DNA from: JAEZAF01 sp964395665
Lineage (GTDB): Bacteria > Chloroflexota > Anaerolineae > Aggregatilineales > Phototrophicaceae
DNA length: 10,473 nucleotides
Direction of reading: 5' to 3'
Assembly (NCBI GenBank): GCA_964395665.1
Contig: CAYNDH010000160.1
Location: forward strand, 1 to 10,473
Below the pieces are notes generated by a model. The model worked only from the letters and a program-made list of their open reading frames with translations, ran no database searches and was not told where the DNA came from. Within the stretch, counting starts at the first letter, position 1; each line of letters opens with the position of its first letter. Shown one piece after another: positions 1 to 7,112 of the stretch. Both the position numbers and the translations under genes were made by a program.

Positions 1-24
1 GGGACAATGCCTGCGTTGTCCGCT
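1..24. repeat. REP-like hairpin element, copy 1
   Basis: GGACAA (2-7) pairs with TTGTCC (16-21). One G-T pair and two G-C pairs extend the stem inward, leaving almost no loop. The element is 24 bp, begins GGGA and ends GTCCGCT, and matches the ends and exact length of the element at 10417-10440, while the 13-bp centres differ. It lies about 37 bp beyond the stop codon of the leftward GH16-like gene, so it could also act as that gene's 3' end structure. No U-tract is visible on either strand. The left boundary is uncertain because the window starts here. Confidence 0.5.
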
Positions 25-60
25 TGTAAGCACCTGAACTCGAAATCCCCAATCGGACGA

Positions 61-909
61 TCAGCGCGGGTAGGGCACCATCGGCTGATAGCCGCGCACA
101 TAGTCAACGGTAAAGGTTTTGGGATAAGGATCGGTCGGGTTATAGGGGCCGGTCCATGCATTCTGTGTACGGCGCTCAAACATCCCCAGCATGAACTGCA
201 TCGGATAACGCGGTGACTGGTCAATCGTGCGGATTTTCACATTGTCAATGTAAAAATCGATGTGCGTCGGCGTCCATTCCACCGCGTAGATGTGGAAACA
301 GGTGGAGTCCAGTGGGAAGCGCTCGATAAAGAATTCTTCTCGCAGGGCAGGGTCGGTCCAGGTATGCACGCCATAGCGCACGACCGACTCATCAGCCCCG
401 GCTTCGCTGCCGAGCAGTTCAAACAGGCAGATTTCGCCGCACTGCTCCGGGACCTCTTCATAACCGATCATCCACAGCGAGACATGACTGGCACTGGCCG
501 TCAGCCCTTTGACACGCGCTTCGAAGTAGCCGAACTGGGGCGTATATCTGCGCTGCGGCGGCTGTGCTTCACGTACCACCAGATCACCACGGAAGCGGCT
601 CTGCCCGATGTGGCTGCCAACCGGCCCCGCGTACACACCCGTCTGAAGGACCGAAGCGCGGTTATCACCGTCGTATTCCGCGCACCACGGCTGCTGATCT
701 TCCGTCACCTGTAAGACCAGATGACCGTCAGCAAAAGTATAATTGGCAGCAGCCTGCTGGCGGGAACTCCACTGCGGCAGATAATACGGAAGCCATTTGC
801 CCGTATCGAGTTCAGAGCTGTCAAATTCGTCGCTGAATTCGAGGGTATAACCGGGCTTCTCGATAGGATTGGCAGGGAAATCAGCGCATGATGCTTCAGT
901 CAGGGGCAT
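61..909 (-). CDS. GH16-like glycoside hydrolase, no signal peptide
   Basis: This 282-residue protein resembles family 16 glycoside hydrolases (beta-glucanase/laminarinase fold), which cleave beta-1,3 or beta-1,4 glucans and galactans by a retaining mechanism. The N-terminus has the family-type YTLEFSDEFD (21-30) followed by a KW pair (38-39). The core has a VSLWMIGYEE segment (143-152), the active-site strand GEICLFELLG (158-167), and EWTPTHIDFYIDN (211-223). In the catalytic motif, normally E-x-D-x-x-E, the nucleophile Glu159 and acid/base Glu164 are present but the middle Asp is Cys161. No signal peptide or membrane segment is seen. An in-frame stop at 979-981, with no ATG, GTG or TTG before 909, rules out a longer N-terminus. 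A strong promoter lies about 43 bp upstream, and the gene diverges from the sigma-factor gene. The fold call is firm. The substrate and the cellular site of action are unknown, and it may be a non-hydrolytic or cytoplasmic GH16 relative. Confidence 0.85.
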   Translation of the reverse strand: MPLTEASCADFPANPIEKPGYTLEFSDEFDSSELDTGKWLPYYLPQWSSRQQAAANYTFADGHLVLQVTEDQQPWCAEYDGDNRASVLQTGVYAGPVGSHIGQSRFRGDLVVREAQPPQRRYTPQFGYFEARVKGLTASASHVSLWMIGYEEVPEQCGEICLFELLGSEAGADESVVRYGVHTWTDPALREEFFIERFPLDSTCFHIYAVEWTPTHIDFYIDNVKIRTIDQSPRYPMQFMLGMFERRTQNAWTGPYNPTDPYPKTFTVDYVRGYQPMVPYPR

Positions 910-951
910 AGGAGGCTTTTCTCCGATGAAATGACGATGATGAAGGCGCAG

Positions 952-982
952 ATTATAGCATCGCCATCGGCATATCCGTCAG
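952..982 (-). promoter_or_regulatory. Extended -10 promoter for the GH16-like gene
   Basis: On the minus strand the -10 hexamer is a perfect TATAAT (952-957) directly preceded by TGC (958-960), which forms an extended -10. A partial -35, CTGACG (977-982), sits 19 bp upstream, so the extended -10 probably carries most of the strength. Transcription would begin near 945, giving a leader of about 35 nt before the ATG at 909. This is a housekeeping-type promoter rather than an obvious ECF promoter. Confidence 0.6.
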
Positions 983-1076
983 CAGAAACAGGTTATCCGA
1001 CAATTTACAGTTTTCGTAATATTCTGGCTATTAACCACTGCGTAACGACCGTAAAATGCAGAGGGTAATACGACTT

Positions 1077-1104
1077 ATGCCGATCTTCTGAGGAGATACG
1101 GCAT
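1077..1104. promoter_or_regulatory. 10-bp hairpin or operator in the divergent gap
   Basis: ATGCCGATCT (1077-1086) pairs with AGAT (1094-1097) and CGGCAT (1099-1104), with one bulged base (1098) and a 7-nt loop. No T-tract follows, so it is unlikely to be an intrinsic terminator. It lies in the 281-bp gap between the GH16-like and sigma-factor genes, upstream of the sigma gene. It could be a binding site for a dimeric regulator or part of a long sigma-gene leader. The inverted repeat is seen directly; its role is not. Confidence 0.4.
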
Positions 1105-1121
1105 TCTGTGTGTATAAAGCC

Positions 1122-1150
1122 TTGAACCTGCTTCCATTTCATTTTGTACA
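1122..1150 (+). promoter_or_regulatory. Weak promoter candidate for the sigma-factor gene
   Basis: TTGAAC (1122-1127) and TGTACA (1145-1150) are separated by 17 bp, giving a start point near 1157 and a leader of about 34 nt. The match to the sigma-70 consensus is only 4/6 and 3/6. No convincing ECF-type pair (GGAAC with CGTC) was found upstream, so autoregulation of the sigma gene is not shown. Confidence 0.22.
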
Positions 1151-1190
1151 CAACAGGCTCTCATAAATCGAGACGGCGGATAAAGCCTTC

Positions 1191-1832
1191 ATGACTGATG
1201 TATTTCCGGCAGCCGATGCCAGCACATCCATGCAGACCAACGAAACCCCGGACGCTCTGACTCCTGATCTTTTAATCGCACGCTGCCTGAAAGGTGATCA
1301 GGTGGCGTGTGCTGCGCTGTATGAGATGTTCGCCGCTGGGCTGTACCGCCTGTGTTACAGCCTGGTCCTTAGCCGCGAAGATGCGGAAGATGTCTCGCAG
1401 GAAGCGTTCGTTTACGCCTTCAAAAATCTGCACCGCTTTGACGCCAGTAAAGCCTCATTCAAAACGTGGCTGTATACGATTGCTGTCAGCCGCTGTCGTA
1501 ATACGTACCGCCGCAAACGCCCCCCGATGCTCGACCTCTCCGAACTCTTCGGACAGGATCTGCCTGCACCCGATACCGAAACACCGGAAGCCGCCATCTC
1601 ACGCCGCGCCGCGAAGGACGCTATCGAAAGCGCACTGGCCGATCTGTCACCGGTGCTGCGGGAAGCCGTCGTGCTGCGCTACGGCCACGGCCTGACGTAT
1701 CGCGAGATCGCCGATGTGATGGGATGCCCGCAGAAAACGGCGGAAAGCCGCGTCCGGCTGGCCCATGATCGCCTGCGTCAGATTCTCAACCCGGTTGGTC
1801 GCGGATTGTTAGAGGAATTATTGAGCTTCTGA
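1191..1832 (+). CDS. ECF-family RNA polymerase sigma factor
   Basis: This 213-residue protein has the two-domain layout of extracytoplasmic-function sigma factors, which direct RNA polymerase to alternative promoters. Region 2 spans about residues 36-108. It includes the core-binding stretch DAEDVSQEAFVYAFKNL (64-80), followed by the acidic, aromatic run FKTWLYTIAVSRCRNTYRRKR (90-110), which would open and read the -10. A linker of roughly 35 residues leads to region 4 (about 146-198), whose helix-turn-helix includes LTYREIADVMGCPQKTAESR (168-187). The N-terminal 25 residues are an unconserved-looking extension. The upstream frame is closed by a stop at 1164-1166, so the ATG at 1191 is the longest start. 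The ribosome site is poor (GGCGGA, about 10 bp away), and Met14 is an alternative start. The membrane anti-sigma candidate begins 46 bp downstream, so the two are probably co-transcribed. The family call is secure; the regulon is unknown. Confidence 0.92.
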   Translation: MTDVFPAADASTSMQTNETPDALTPDLLIARCLKGDQVACAALYEMFAAGLYRLCYSLVLSREDAEDVSQEAFVYAFKNLHRFDASKASFKTWLYTIAVSRCRNTYRRKRPPMLDLSELFGQDLPAPDTETPEAAISRRAAKDAIESALADLSPVLREAVVLRYGHGLTYREIADVMGCPQKTAESRVRLAHDRLRQILNPVGRGLLEELLSF

Positions 1833-1878
1833 TGTATATAGTCGTAACAGACTGAAGTCACGCGAGATTACACCCGTC

Positions 1879-2496
1879 ATGTTACTGCTCTATCTTCGGA
1901 CGCTCTACTGCAAAACGCGCATGGTCGCCTATATCAACGGCGAACTTCCACCCGCAGCGCGGCGGCGCATGGCCCGCTATATTGAAGGTTATCCCACCTG
2001 CTATGCGGAATATATCCGCCAGCGAGAGGCCGCCCGTGAACTGAATTTCCGCCTGCCGCTCGTCGGCCAGCCGGAAAAACCCACACTCGATCGGATCTGG
2101 GCAGCAGTGCAAAGCGAACTGGAAGCCGACAGCATCCGTTTGCCTGCCAGCACGTCTGCGAATGCACCTGTACACGCGTCAGACACAATCCTGCGCCGTC
2201 AGTGGCGTCGGGAGCCGTCGGGATTCCGGGTGCGCTATGGTGTCGTCGGGCTGGTCATCGCTATGGCGCTGGTGCTGCCGCTGACGTTCGGCGCGAATTA
2301 CACCGCGTTCGCTGTCTCTCTGACACAGCCGATCCCGATGACTGCCACCGGCCTGCCCACTGAAGAAAAACAGACGACGGTGCTGATTGCCAGAAATGCC
2401 AGTCAGGAAAGTATTCAGGAAACGCCGACGCTGCCTGCACCGGCGTTCCCACAGGCCACGGTGGTTGTGACGCAGGTCGTGACGCAAGAGAAATAA
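1879..2496 (+). CDS. Putative membrane anti-sigma factor with degenerate zinc finger
   Basis: This 205-residue protein has an N-terminal cytoplasmic helical domain, one membrane segment (about 120-147) and a Thr/Val/Gln-rich outer tail ending in repeated VTQ units. The arrangement, and the position directly after an ECF sigma gene, fit an anti-sigma factor that holds the sigma factor at the membrane until a signal arrives. The N-terminus (VAYINGELPPAARRRMARYI, 16-35) resembles the start of zinc-binding anti-sigma domains. However, the expected H-x3-C-x2-C motif reads Y34-x3-Y38-x2-C41, so two of the three ligands are gone and metal binding is unlikely. The start is uncertain: Met1 (1879) and Met15 (1921) both lack a clear ribosome site, and Met15 would give the more typical anti-sigma N-terminus. 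There is no recognisable sensor domain in the tail. Function is inferred from layout and context more than from sequence similarity. Confidence 0.7.
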   Translation: MLLLYLRTLYCKTRMVAYINGELPPAARRRMARYIEGYPTCYAEYIRQREAARELNFRLPLVGQPEKPTLDRIWAAVQSELEADSIRLPASTSANAPVHASDTILRRQWRREPSGFRVRYGVVGLVIAMALVLPLTFGANYTAFAVSLTQPIPMTATGLPTEEKQTTVLIARNASQESIQETPTLPAPAFPQATVVVTQVVTQEK

Positions 2497-2518
2497 GGAC
2501 GACTCCCGGCGCGAAATC

Positions 2519-2527
2519 TGTTAGAAT
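2519..2527 (+). promoter_or_regulatory. Extended -10 promoter candidate for the Agl23-like gene
   Basis: TGT followed by TAGAAT (2522-2527) forms an extended -10 matching TATAAT at 5 of 6 positions, 22 bp after the anti-sigma stop codon. No good -35 is visible at the usual distance. A start near 2534 would create a leader of about 213 nt before the ATG at 2747, covering the hairpins at 2563-2701. Confidence 0.4.
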
Positions 2528-2562
2528 GCCGTCGTCGAATCACCGGCCTGCATTCGCAGCCA

Positions 2563-2701
2563 TGTAAACGCCATGTATCATGCAAGCAGACGTTTACAGG
2601 TGGACGAACAAAGCCAGCCGTCCATCGGCCAGCGACCGGTCAAACGGTCGGTCGGCCAACCAGCGACATGACAATTCCACGCCAGAGACGATGACTCTGG
2701 C
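2563..2701 (+). promoter_or_regulatory. Structured 5' leader with three hairpins
   Basis: Three inverted repeats follow one another in the gap before the Agl23-like gene. First, TGTAAACG (2563-2570) pairs perfectly with CGTTTACA (2591-2598) across 20 nt that contain a small CATG-TAT-CATG stem. Second, CGACCG (2633-2638) pairs with CGGTCG (2645-2650) around a GTCAAA loop, and outside it GGCC (2627-2630) pairs with GGCC (2654-2657). Third, GCCAGAG (2681-2687) pairs with CTCTGGC (2695-2701) around a 7-nt loop. None is followed by a T-tract. They could form a cis-acting leader RNA or protein-binding sites. They match no riboswitch class I recognise. Confidence 0.4.
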
Positions 2702-2735
2702 CGGTTTAATGAAAATGACCCGGACAATGACGATT

Positions 2736-2740
2736 GAGGA
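2736..2740 (+). promoter_or_regulatory. Ribosome binding site for the Agl23-like gene
   Basis: GAGGA lies 6 nt before the ATG at 2747, which is ideal spacing and the best Shine-Dalgarno match in the window. It fixes this start over other in-frame candidates. Confidence 0.7.
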
Positions 2741-2746
2741 TAATGA

Positions 2747-5700
2747 ATGGCAACCACAATCAACGAGCCGCTGAATGAGCCAACCGGTCCAACCGGACCG
2801 ATCGGACGCCCTGGCGCTTCCGAAGGCGATTCGCGCTCAAATCCTGCACTGCTTGAGCGGATGCTGAACCGTTCATTTGTACTGAACTGGGAAACCGCGC
2901 TGCTGATCCTGATCTTCGCGCTGGCGGTCTTCACGCGCTTCTACGATCTGGGCGCACGGGCGATGAGCCACGATGAAAGCCTGCACACTTACTATTCCTA
3001 CGAATTGTACAAAGATGGCCGTTTTGTTCACACACCGCTGATGCACGGGCCGATCCTGTTTCATGCGACGGCCTTCTTCTACTCGATGTTTGGCGATAAC
3101 GACTTCAGCGCACGGCTTTATCCGGCGATTCTCGGCATCTTCATGGTGATGTCGCCGCTGCTGTTCAGGCGATGGCTTGGGCGGTGGGGGACGATTCTCG
3201 CCTGTCTGATGATCCTCACCTCACCGCTGCTGTTGTATTACAACCGTTACATCCGCCACGATACACCCTCAATCATGTCCGCGATCCTGATGGCGTGGGC
3301 GATCCTGATGTATCTCAAAGGCTCGCTGAACCAGCGCCGCCGCGCTCACTGGCTGTATATCCTTGCCGCCGCCATGGTGTGGAATCTCGGCTCGAAGGAA
3401 ACCTCATTCTTCTACATTGCGATCTTCGGCCTGTTCCTGCTGGTGTACTGGTTTGTACGGCTGGCGCAGCACTTCTATCACGTCCCCGGACGCCCGGTCT
3501 TTAATATGATCGCGCTGGCTGTGGTCGTGGCAGGGATGGCCGCGCTCGGCATGTACATCGTGCTGGATATGATCCCGCTGGATAACGTCAGTGCAGGGGT
3601 GGCGGCCAGCGGCTGGTTTGGGGATCTCAATGCGCGCAGCTTCCTGCTGTGGACGGCGCTGGTCTTCCTGTTCGTGTCGGCGGTGGTCGTCGGGACGATG
3701 CTCTATGTTTACCGTGGCAATTATTCGCGCCTGCCGCTGCGCCAGCTTCTGATCCTGTTCGGGCTGGTGGCTGTGATCCTGGCCGGTTTCGTTATCGTTG
3801 AGGAACTCTCTCACGTCCCGACACCGGGCGAAAGTGCTGAAATCCAGCAGCCGGTTCCGGGTGAGAATGGCGAGATCGTCACCGTTGAGGACAGCTTCAG
3901 CCGCACACCGCTGATCGCCCCGTGGGTAATCATGATCGTGATCGTCGGCGGCCTGTTCTATTCCCGTCAGGCCGGATGGTGGAAGCATCTCGACCAGTTC
4001 CCTGAACTCGATGTAATGATCGTCATGGGCGGGTTGATTCTGCCATGGCTGACGGCTGTTTTTATCGTCAGCACGGGGGGCACATCTGCCGATTATCAGA
4101 ATATCGCCAACAGCCTGCCCGCGTTTCTGGTCGATTCCAGTACCGGGACGCTGACGCTCCGGTTTGCGCCGGTCATAGGCCCAGAGCAGATCGGGCGCTT
4201 TGTGGTCGGCTTTATCGCATGGCTGCCGCTGATGATCCTTGCGACCGTCACCGGCCTGACATGGAACTGGCGGCGCTACCTGATCGCCAGCATCATCTTC
4301 CATGCTATATTTGCGTTTTTTTTCACAACCATTTTCACCAATATCGCCGGTCTCGCCACGGGCATGATTTACAGCCTTCAGTACTGGCTGGAACAGCAGG
4401 GCGAACGGCGTGGTAATCAGCCGCAGTATTACTACCTGCTGGTGATCATGCCGGTCTACGAATATCTGCCGATCATCGGCAGTCTGTTCGCCACTATCGC
4501 CGGGATGCTCATCTTCTGGCGTCGCCGTCTGCTGCTGCAGAAGGCTGAAGACGTCGCCCATAACTTCGAGCTGCATGCTGGTGACCAGATGTCGCCGCTC
4601 GATGAAGGGCTGCTCACAGATGACGGACGTCCGGTGCCGCCGCAGCCGGTCACGGACAGCGTAGACTCCTACAGCATAGCGAAGAAGGCGAAAAAACCGG
4701 AAACGGCGACGCTCACCCTGCCAGAAGCTCGCGCCGTCATTGCGGAATACCGTCCGCTGACAGAACCGCCGTTCCTGCTGTTCTTCGCATGGTGGGCCAT
4801 TTTCTTCCTGATTGGCCTGACGCTGGCCGGTGAGAAGATGCCGTGGCTGGGCACACACCTGACGACGCCGATGATCTTCCTGACCGGCTGGTTCTTCGGG
4901 ACGATCTTCGACCGCATCCAGTGGCGGACCTTCATCGAGCGCGGCTGGCTGTATCTGCTGGTCATCCCGTTCCTGCTGGTTGGAGTCGGTCAGTTGATCC
5001 TTCAGCCGCTGGGCGGACGGGTGCCGTTCTCCGGCGTGACGGTCGATCAGATCCAGTGGACGAACGGCTGGCTGCTGGCGCTGGCGGTTGCAATCGGGTC
5101 TGCGGTTATCATCGTGCGCTGGATTCCGAATACCGGCTGGCGACATGCGCGGCAGGTGTTTATGGTGGCGCTGTTCATCCTGCTCGCCGGTCTGACGCTG
5201 CGCGCCGCGTGGATGGCCTCATTCATCAATTACGACTACGCCAACGAATATCTGGTTTATGCCCACGGCACCAACAGCACCAAGGTCGTCGCCGATAAAC
5301 TGGCTGAACTAAGCTTTGCCACCACCAACGGCAACAATATCCGCTATGCGTATGACAACAAGATGTCATGGCCGGGTGTGTGGTACTTCCGCCACTTCCA
5401 GAACAAGGCTTATATGGGTGAGAACCCGAACCTGCGCGATATGGAAGATGCCATTGTCGTGATGGTCGGTGAGGCTAATCGCTCGGTGGTCGAGCCACTG
5501 CTGGAAGACCGCTACCAGCCTTTCGAATTCTCGCGCATGTGGTGGCCGATGATGGATTACTTCGACCTGAACCCGCAGCGCATCGTTGACACCTTCTATC
5601 TCTCACCGGCCAATGATACGCCGGAGGAATTACAGCGGGCACAGAAGGCGGCACAGGTCCGGCGCGGCCTGTTCGACATCTGGTGGCAGCGTGATTACAG

Positions 5701-7009
5701 CGATTATGGCAGTGCGCTCGGCAAGACTTTTGATCTGGCGGCATGGCCGGTGCAGGACAAGATGTATATGTACGTGCGCAAGGATGTCGCCGCGCAGGTC
5801 TGGCAGTACGGCGTCGGTGATGGTTCCGCCGTTAACCCGGTTGATGTCGCCGAAGCCAGCGCCTGTATCGCCAACTGGCAGACGATCTCCGCCACGGTTG
5901 AGATGGATATTGCCAGCGCCGGCCTGCGCGTCCCGATTGGACTGGCGGTTTCACCGGATGGCATCCTGTACGTCGCGGATGATCTGGAGAGCAACAGCGC
6001 CCTCTACCGTTTCGATACCGAAACCGGCGCGTTTATCGACCAGTTCGGTCAGCGCGGCACTGCCGATCAGCAGGGCGCGTTCTTCAATCGTCCGAACAGC
6101 GTGGCCTTCGGTCCCGGCGGCTGGATGGCCGTGGCGGATACGTGGAATCACCGCGTCCGCGTCTTCTCGCCGGAACTCGAACATGTCAACTCATGGGGAC
6201 AGTGGCAGTCCTTCGGCTTCAATGCCCCAATCGAACCGGCTGACGGCTTCTGGGCGCAGCGTGATATCGCGGTCGATGCAGAGGGCAATATCTACGTCTC
6301 CGACACCGGCAACAAGCGTATCCGCGTCTATGACGCCGATGGGAACTACCTGCGCGACATCGCCTCTGGTGGCAGCGCCCCCGGACAGATCGATGAGCCG
6401 ACCGGTATCGAAGTCTCATCGGATGGCCGTGTGTTTGTCGCGGATACCTGGAACCGCCGCATCGCTGTCTTTGATATGATGGGCGGTTTCCTGACGAATT
6501 ACCCGGTTCGGGCGTGGTATGAAGTCGGCGGCAGCCGTCCGTATCTGGCGCTGGATGAAAGCCGCGACCTGCTGTACATCACCGATCCCGATGGCGGGCG
6601 CGTGCTGGTCTACAGCCTTAGCTCCGGCGAATGTCTCGGCGCTTTCGGCCAGTCCAACCGCGAGAATCCGTCGCTGAGCGAGTTCTATACTACCAATGGC
6701 ATCGCCACCGACGCGCAGGGCAACATCTATGTCAGCGATGCGTCTTCTGCCCGTGTCCTGAAGTTCCCGCCATTCCCGCTGCCCGAAGCCGTCGATGAAG
6801 CGGAATTGCAGGTAGAAGACATCCTGCCGGAATCCAGTGCCGAACTCGACCTCCCGTTCGGGGCAGATGTGGACACGGATGTGACCGAAGAGATGCTGCC
6901 GAACCCTGAATTCACCGGCGAGGCTGCTGCCACAGAAGAACTGACGGTGACAGAGGAAGTCACAGATCAGGTCACGGATGAAGTCACCGTCACCGAAGAT
7001 GTGGGTTAA
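2747..7009 (+). CDS. Agl23-like (TIGR03663-type) multipass membrane protein fused to an NHL beta-propeller
   Basis: This 1420-residue protein has a short N-terminus with four Gly-x-x triplets (14-25), then about 17-19 hydrophobic segments between residues 49 and 822. The first large outer loop carries the acidic motif SHDESLH (74-80), as in GT-C/PMT-like membrane glycosyltransferases. The conserved-looking GEKMPWLGTHLTTP (695-708) lies before later membrane segments. A soluble region (about 823-1060) with NKMSWPGVWYF (871-881) follows. Six NHL-type repeats come next (about 1062-1090, 1115-1141, 1171-1196, 1217-1243, 1264-1290 and 1315-1340), each with a phrase such as NIYVSDTGNKRIRVYD (1181-1196), enough for a six-bladed propeller. 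The tail (about 1346-1420) is acidic and rich in Thr, Val and Glu. Agl23 in archaea is linked to flipping of lipid-linked sugar for N-glycosylation, so a role in surface glycosylation is inferred; enzymatic activity is not shown. The cytoplasmic loop at about 591-670 is charged. GAGGA sets the start and a 12-bp hairpin follows the stop. Confidence 0.88.
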   Translation: MATTINEPLNEPTGPTGPIGRPGASEGDSRSNPALLERMLNRSFVLNWETALLILIFALAVFTRFYDLGARAMSHDESLHTYYSYELYKDGRFVHTPLMHGPILFHATAFFYSMFGDNDFSARLYPAILGIFMVMSPLLFRRWLGRWGTILACLMILTSPLLLYYNRYIRHDTPSIMSAILMAWAILMYLKGSLNQRRRAHWLYILAAAMVWNLGSKETSFFYIAIFGLFLLVYWFVRLAQHFYHVPGRPVFNMIALAVVVAGMAALGMYIVLDMIPLDNVSAGVAASGWFGDLNARSFLLWTALVFLFVSAVVVGTMLYVYRGNYSRLPLRQLLILFGLVAVILAGFVIVEELSHVPTPGESAEIQQPVPGENGEIVTVEDSFSRTPLIAPWVIMIVIVGGLFYSRQAGWWKHLDQFPELDVMIVMGGLILPWLTAVFIVSTGGTSADYQNIANSLPAFLVDSSTGTLTLRFAPVIGPEQIGRFVVGFIAWLPLMILATVTGLTWNWRRYLIASIIFHAIFAFFFTTIFTNIAGLATGMIYSLQYWLEQQGERRGNQPQYYYLLVIMPVYEYLPIIGSLFATIAGMLIFWRRRLLLQKAEDVAHNFELHAGDQMSPLDEGLLTDDGRPVPPQPVTDSVDSYSIAKKAKKPETATLTLPEARAVIAEYRPLTEPPFLLFFAWWAIFFLIGLTLAGEKMPWLGTHLTTPMIFLTGWFFGTIFDRIQWRTFIERGWLYLLVIPFLLVGVGQLILQPLGGRVPFSGVTVDQIQWTNGWLLALAVAIGSAVIIVRWIPNTGWRHARQVFMVALFILLAGLTLRAAWMASFINYDYANEYLVYAHGTNSTKVVADKLAELSFATTNGNNIRYAYDNKMSWPGVWYFRHFQNKAYMGENPNLRDMEDAIVVMVGEANRSVVEPLLEDRYQPFEFSRMWWPMMDYFDLNPQRIVDTFYLSPANDTPEELQRAQKAAQVRRGLFDIWWQRDYSDYGSALGKTFDLAAWPVQDKMYMYVRKDVAAQVWQYGVGDGSAVNPVDVAEASACIANWQTISATVEMDIASAGLRVPIGLAVSPDGILYVADDLESNSALYRFDTETGAFIDQFGQRGTADQQGAFFNRPNSVAFGPGGWMAVADTWNHRVRVFSPELEHVNSWGQWQSFGFNAPIEPADGFWAQRDIAVDAEGNIYVSDTGNKRIRVYDADGNYLRDIASGGSAPGQIDEPTGIEVSSDGRVFVADTWNRRIAVFDMMGGFLTNYPVRAWYEVGGSRPYLALDESRDLLYITDPDGGRVLVYSLSSGECLGAFGQSNRENPSLSEFYTTNGIATDAQGNIYVSDASSARVLKFPPFPLPEAVDEAELQVEDILPESSAELDLPFGADVDTDVTEEMLPNPEFTGEAAATEELTVTEEVTDQVTDEVTVTEDVG
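2780..2806 (+). repeat. Three 9-bp tandem repeats encoding Gly-x-x triplets
   Basis: CCAACCGGT, CCAACCGGA and CCGATCGGA follow each other just inside the Agl23-like gene and encode part of a short GPT-GPI-GRP run. The same bases allow a hairpin, CGGTCC (2785-2790) with GGACCG (2795-2800), about 38 nt into the coding region. The repeat is too short for a collagen helix and is probably local slippage. Confidence 0.5.
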
Positions 7010-7037
7010 TCCCCCACTCCACTGAATACGAGTACCG

Positions 7038-7076
7038 GCAAAGGGCGACGATGATAGTCAGAAAGTCGCCCTTTGC
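7038..7076 (+). terminator. 12-bp hairpin, likely transcription terminator after the Agl23-like gene
   Basis: GCAAAGGGCGAC (7038-7049) pairs perfectly with GTCGCCCTTTGC (7065-7076) across a 15-nt loop, beginning 28 bp after the stop codon. The stem is long and GC-rich, but the sequence after it (AATTCTA) is a poor U-tract, so termination may be inefficient or the hairpin may instead protect the transcript's 3' end. Confidence 0.6.
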
Positions 7077-7112
7077 AATTCTACCGGCTGCTGGTTTACT
7101 CTATAAACAGGT

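Noticed and set aside
262..714. 150-codon forward frame opposite the GH16-like gene
   Set aside because: The reverse strand encodes a recognisable GH16 fold, while this frame has no recognisable content.
1832..1855. ATG overlapping the sigma stop codon, opening a 7-codon frame
   Set aside because: It is too short, and nothing supports translation; the anti-sigma frame starts later in another frame.
2580..2774. 64-codon frame in the leader of the Agl23-like gene, overlapping its start
   Set aside because: It lacks a ribosome site, its composition looks non-coding, and it runs through the hairpins. A regulatory upstream ORF cannot be fully excluded.
3404..5146. 580-codon open frame on the minus strand inside the Agl23-like gene
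   Set aside because: It is antisense to a clearly coding membrane protein, and its product is a low-complexity mix of Asp, Arg, Gln, His and Pro, as expected from the complement of hydrophobic codons. No domain is recognisable.
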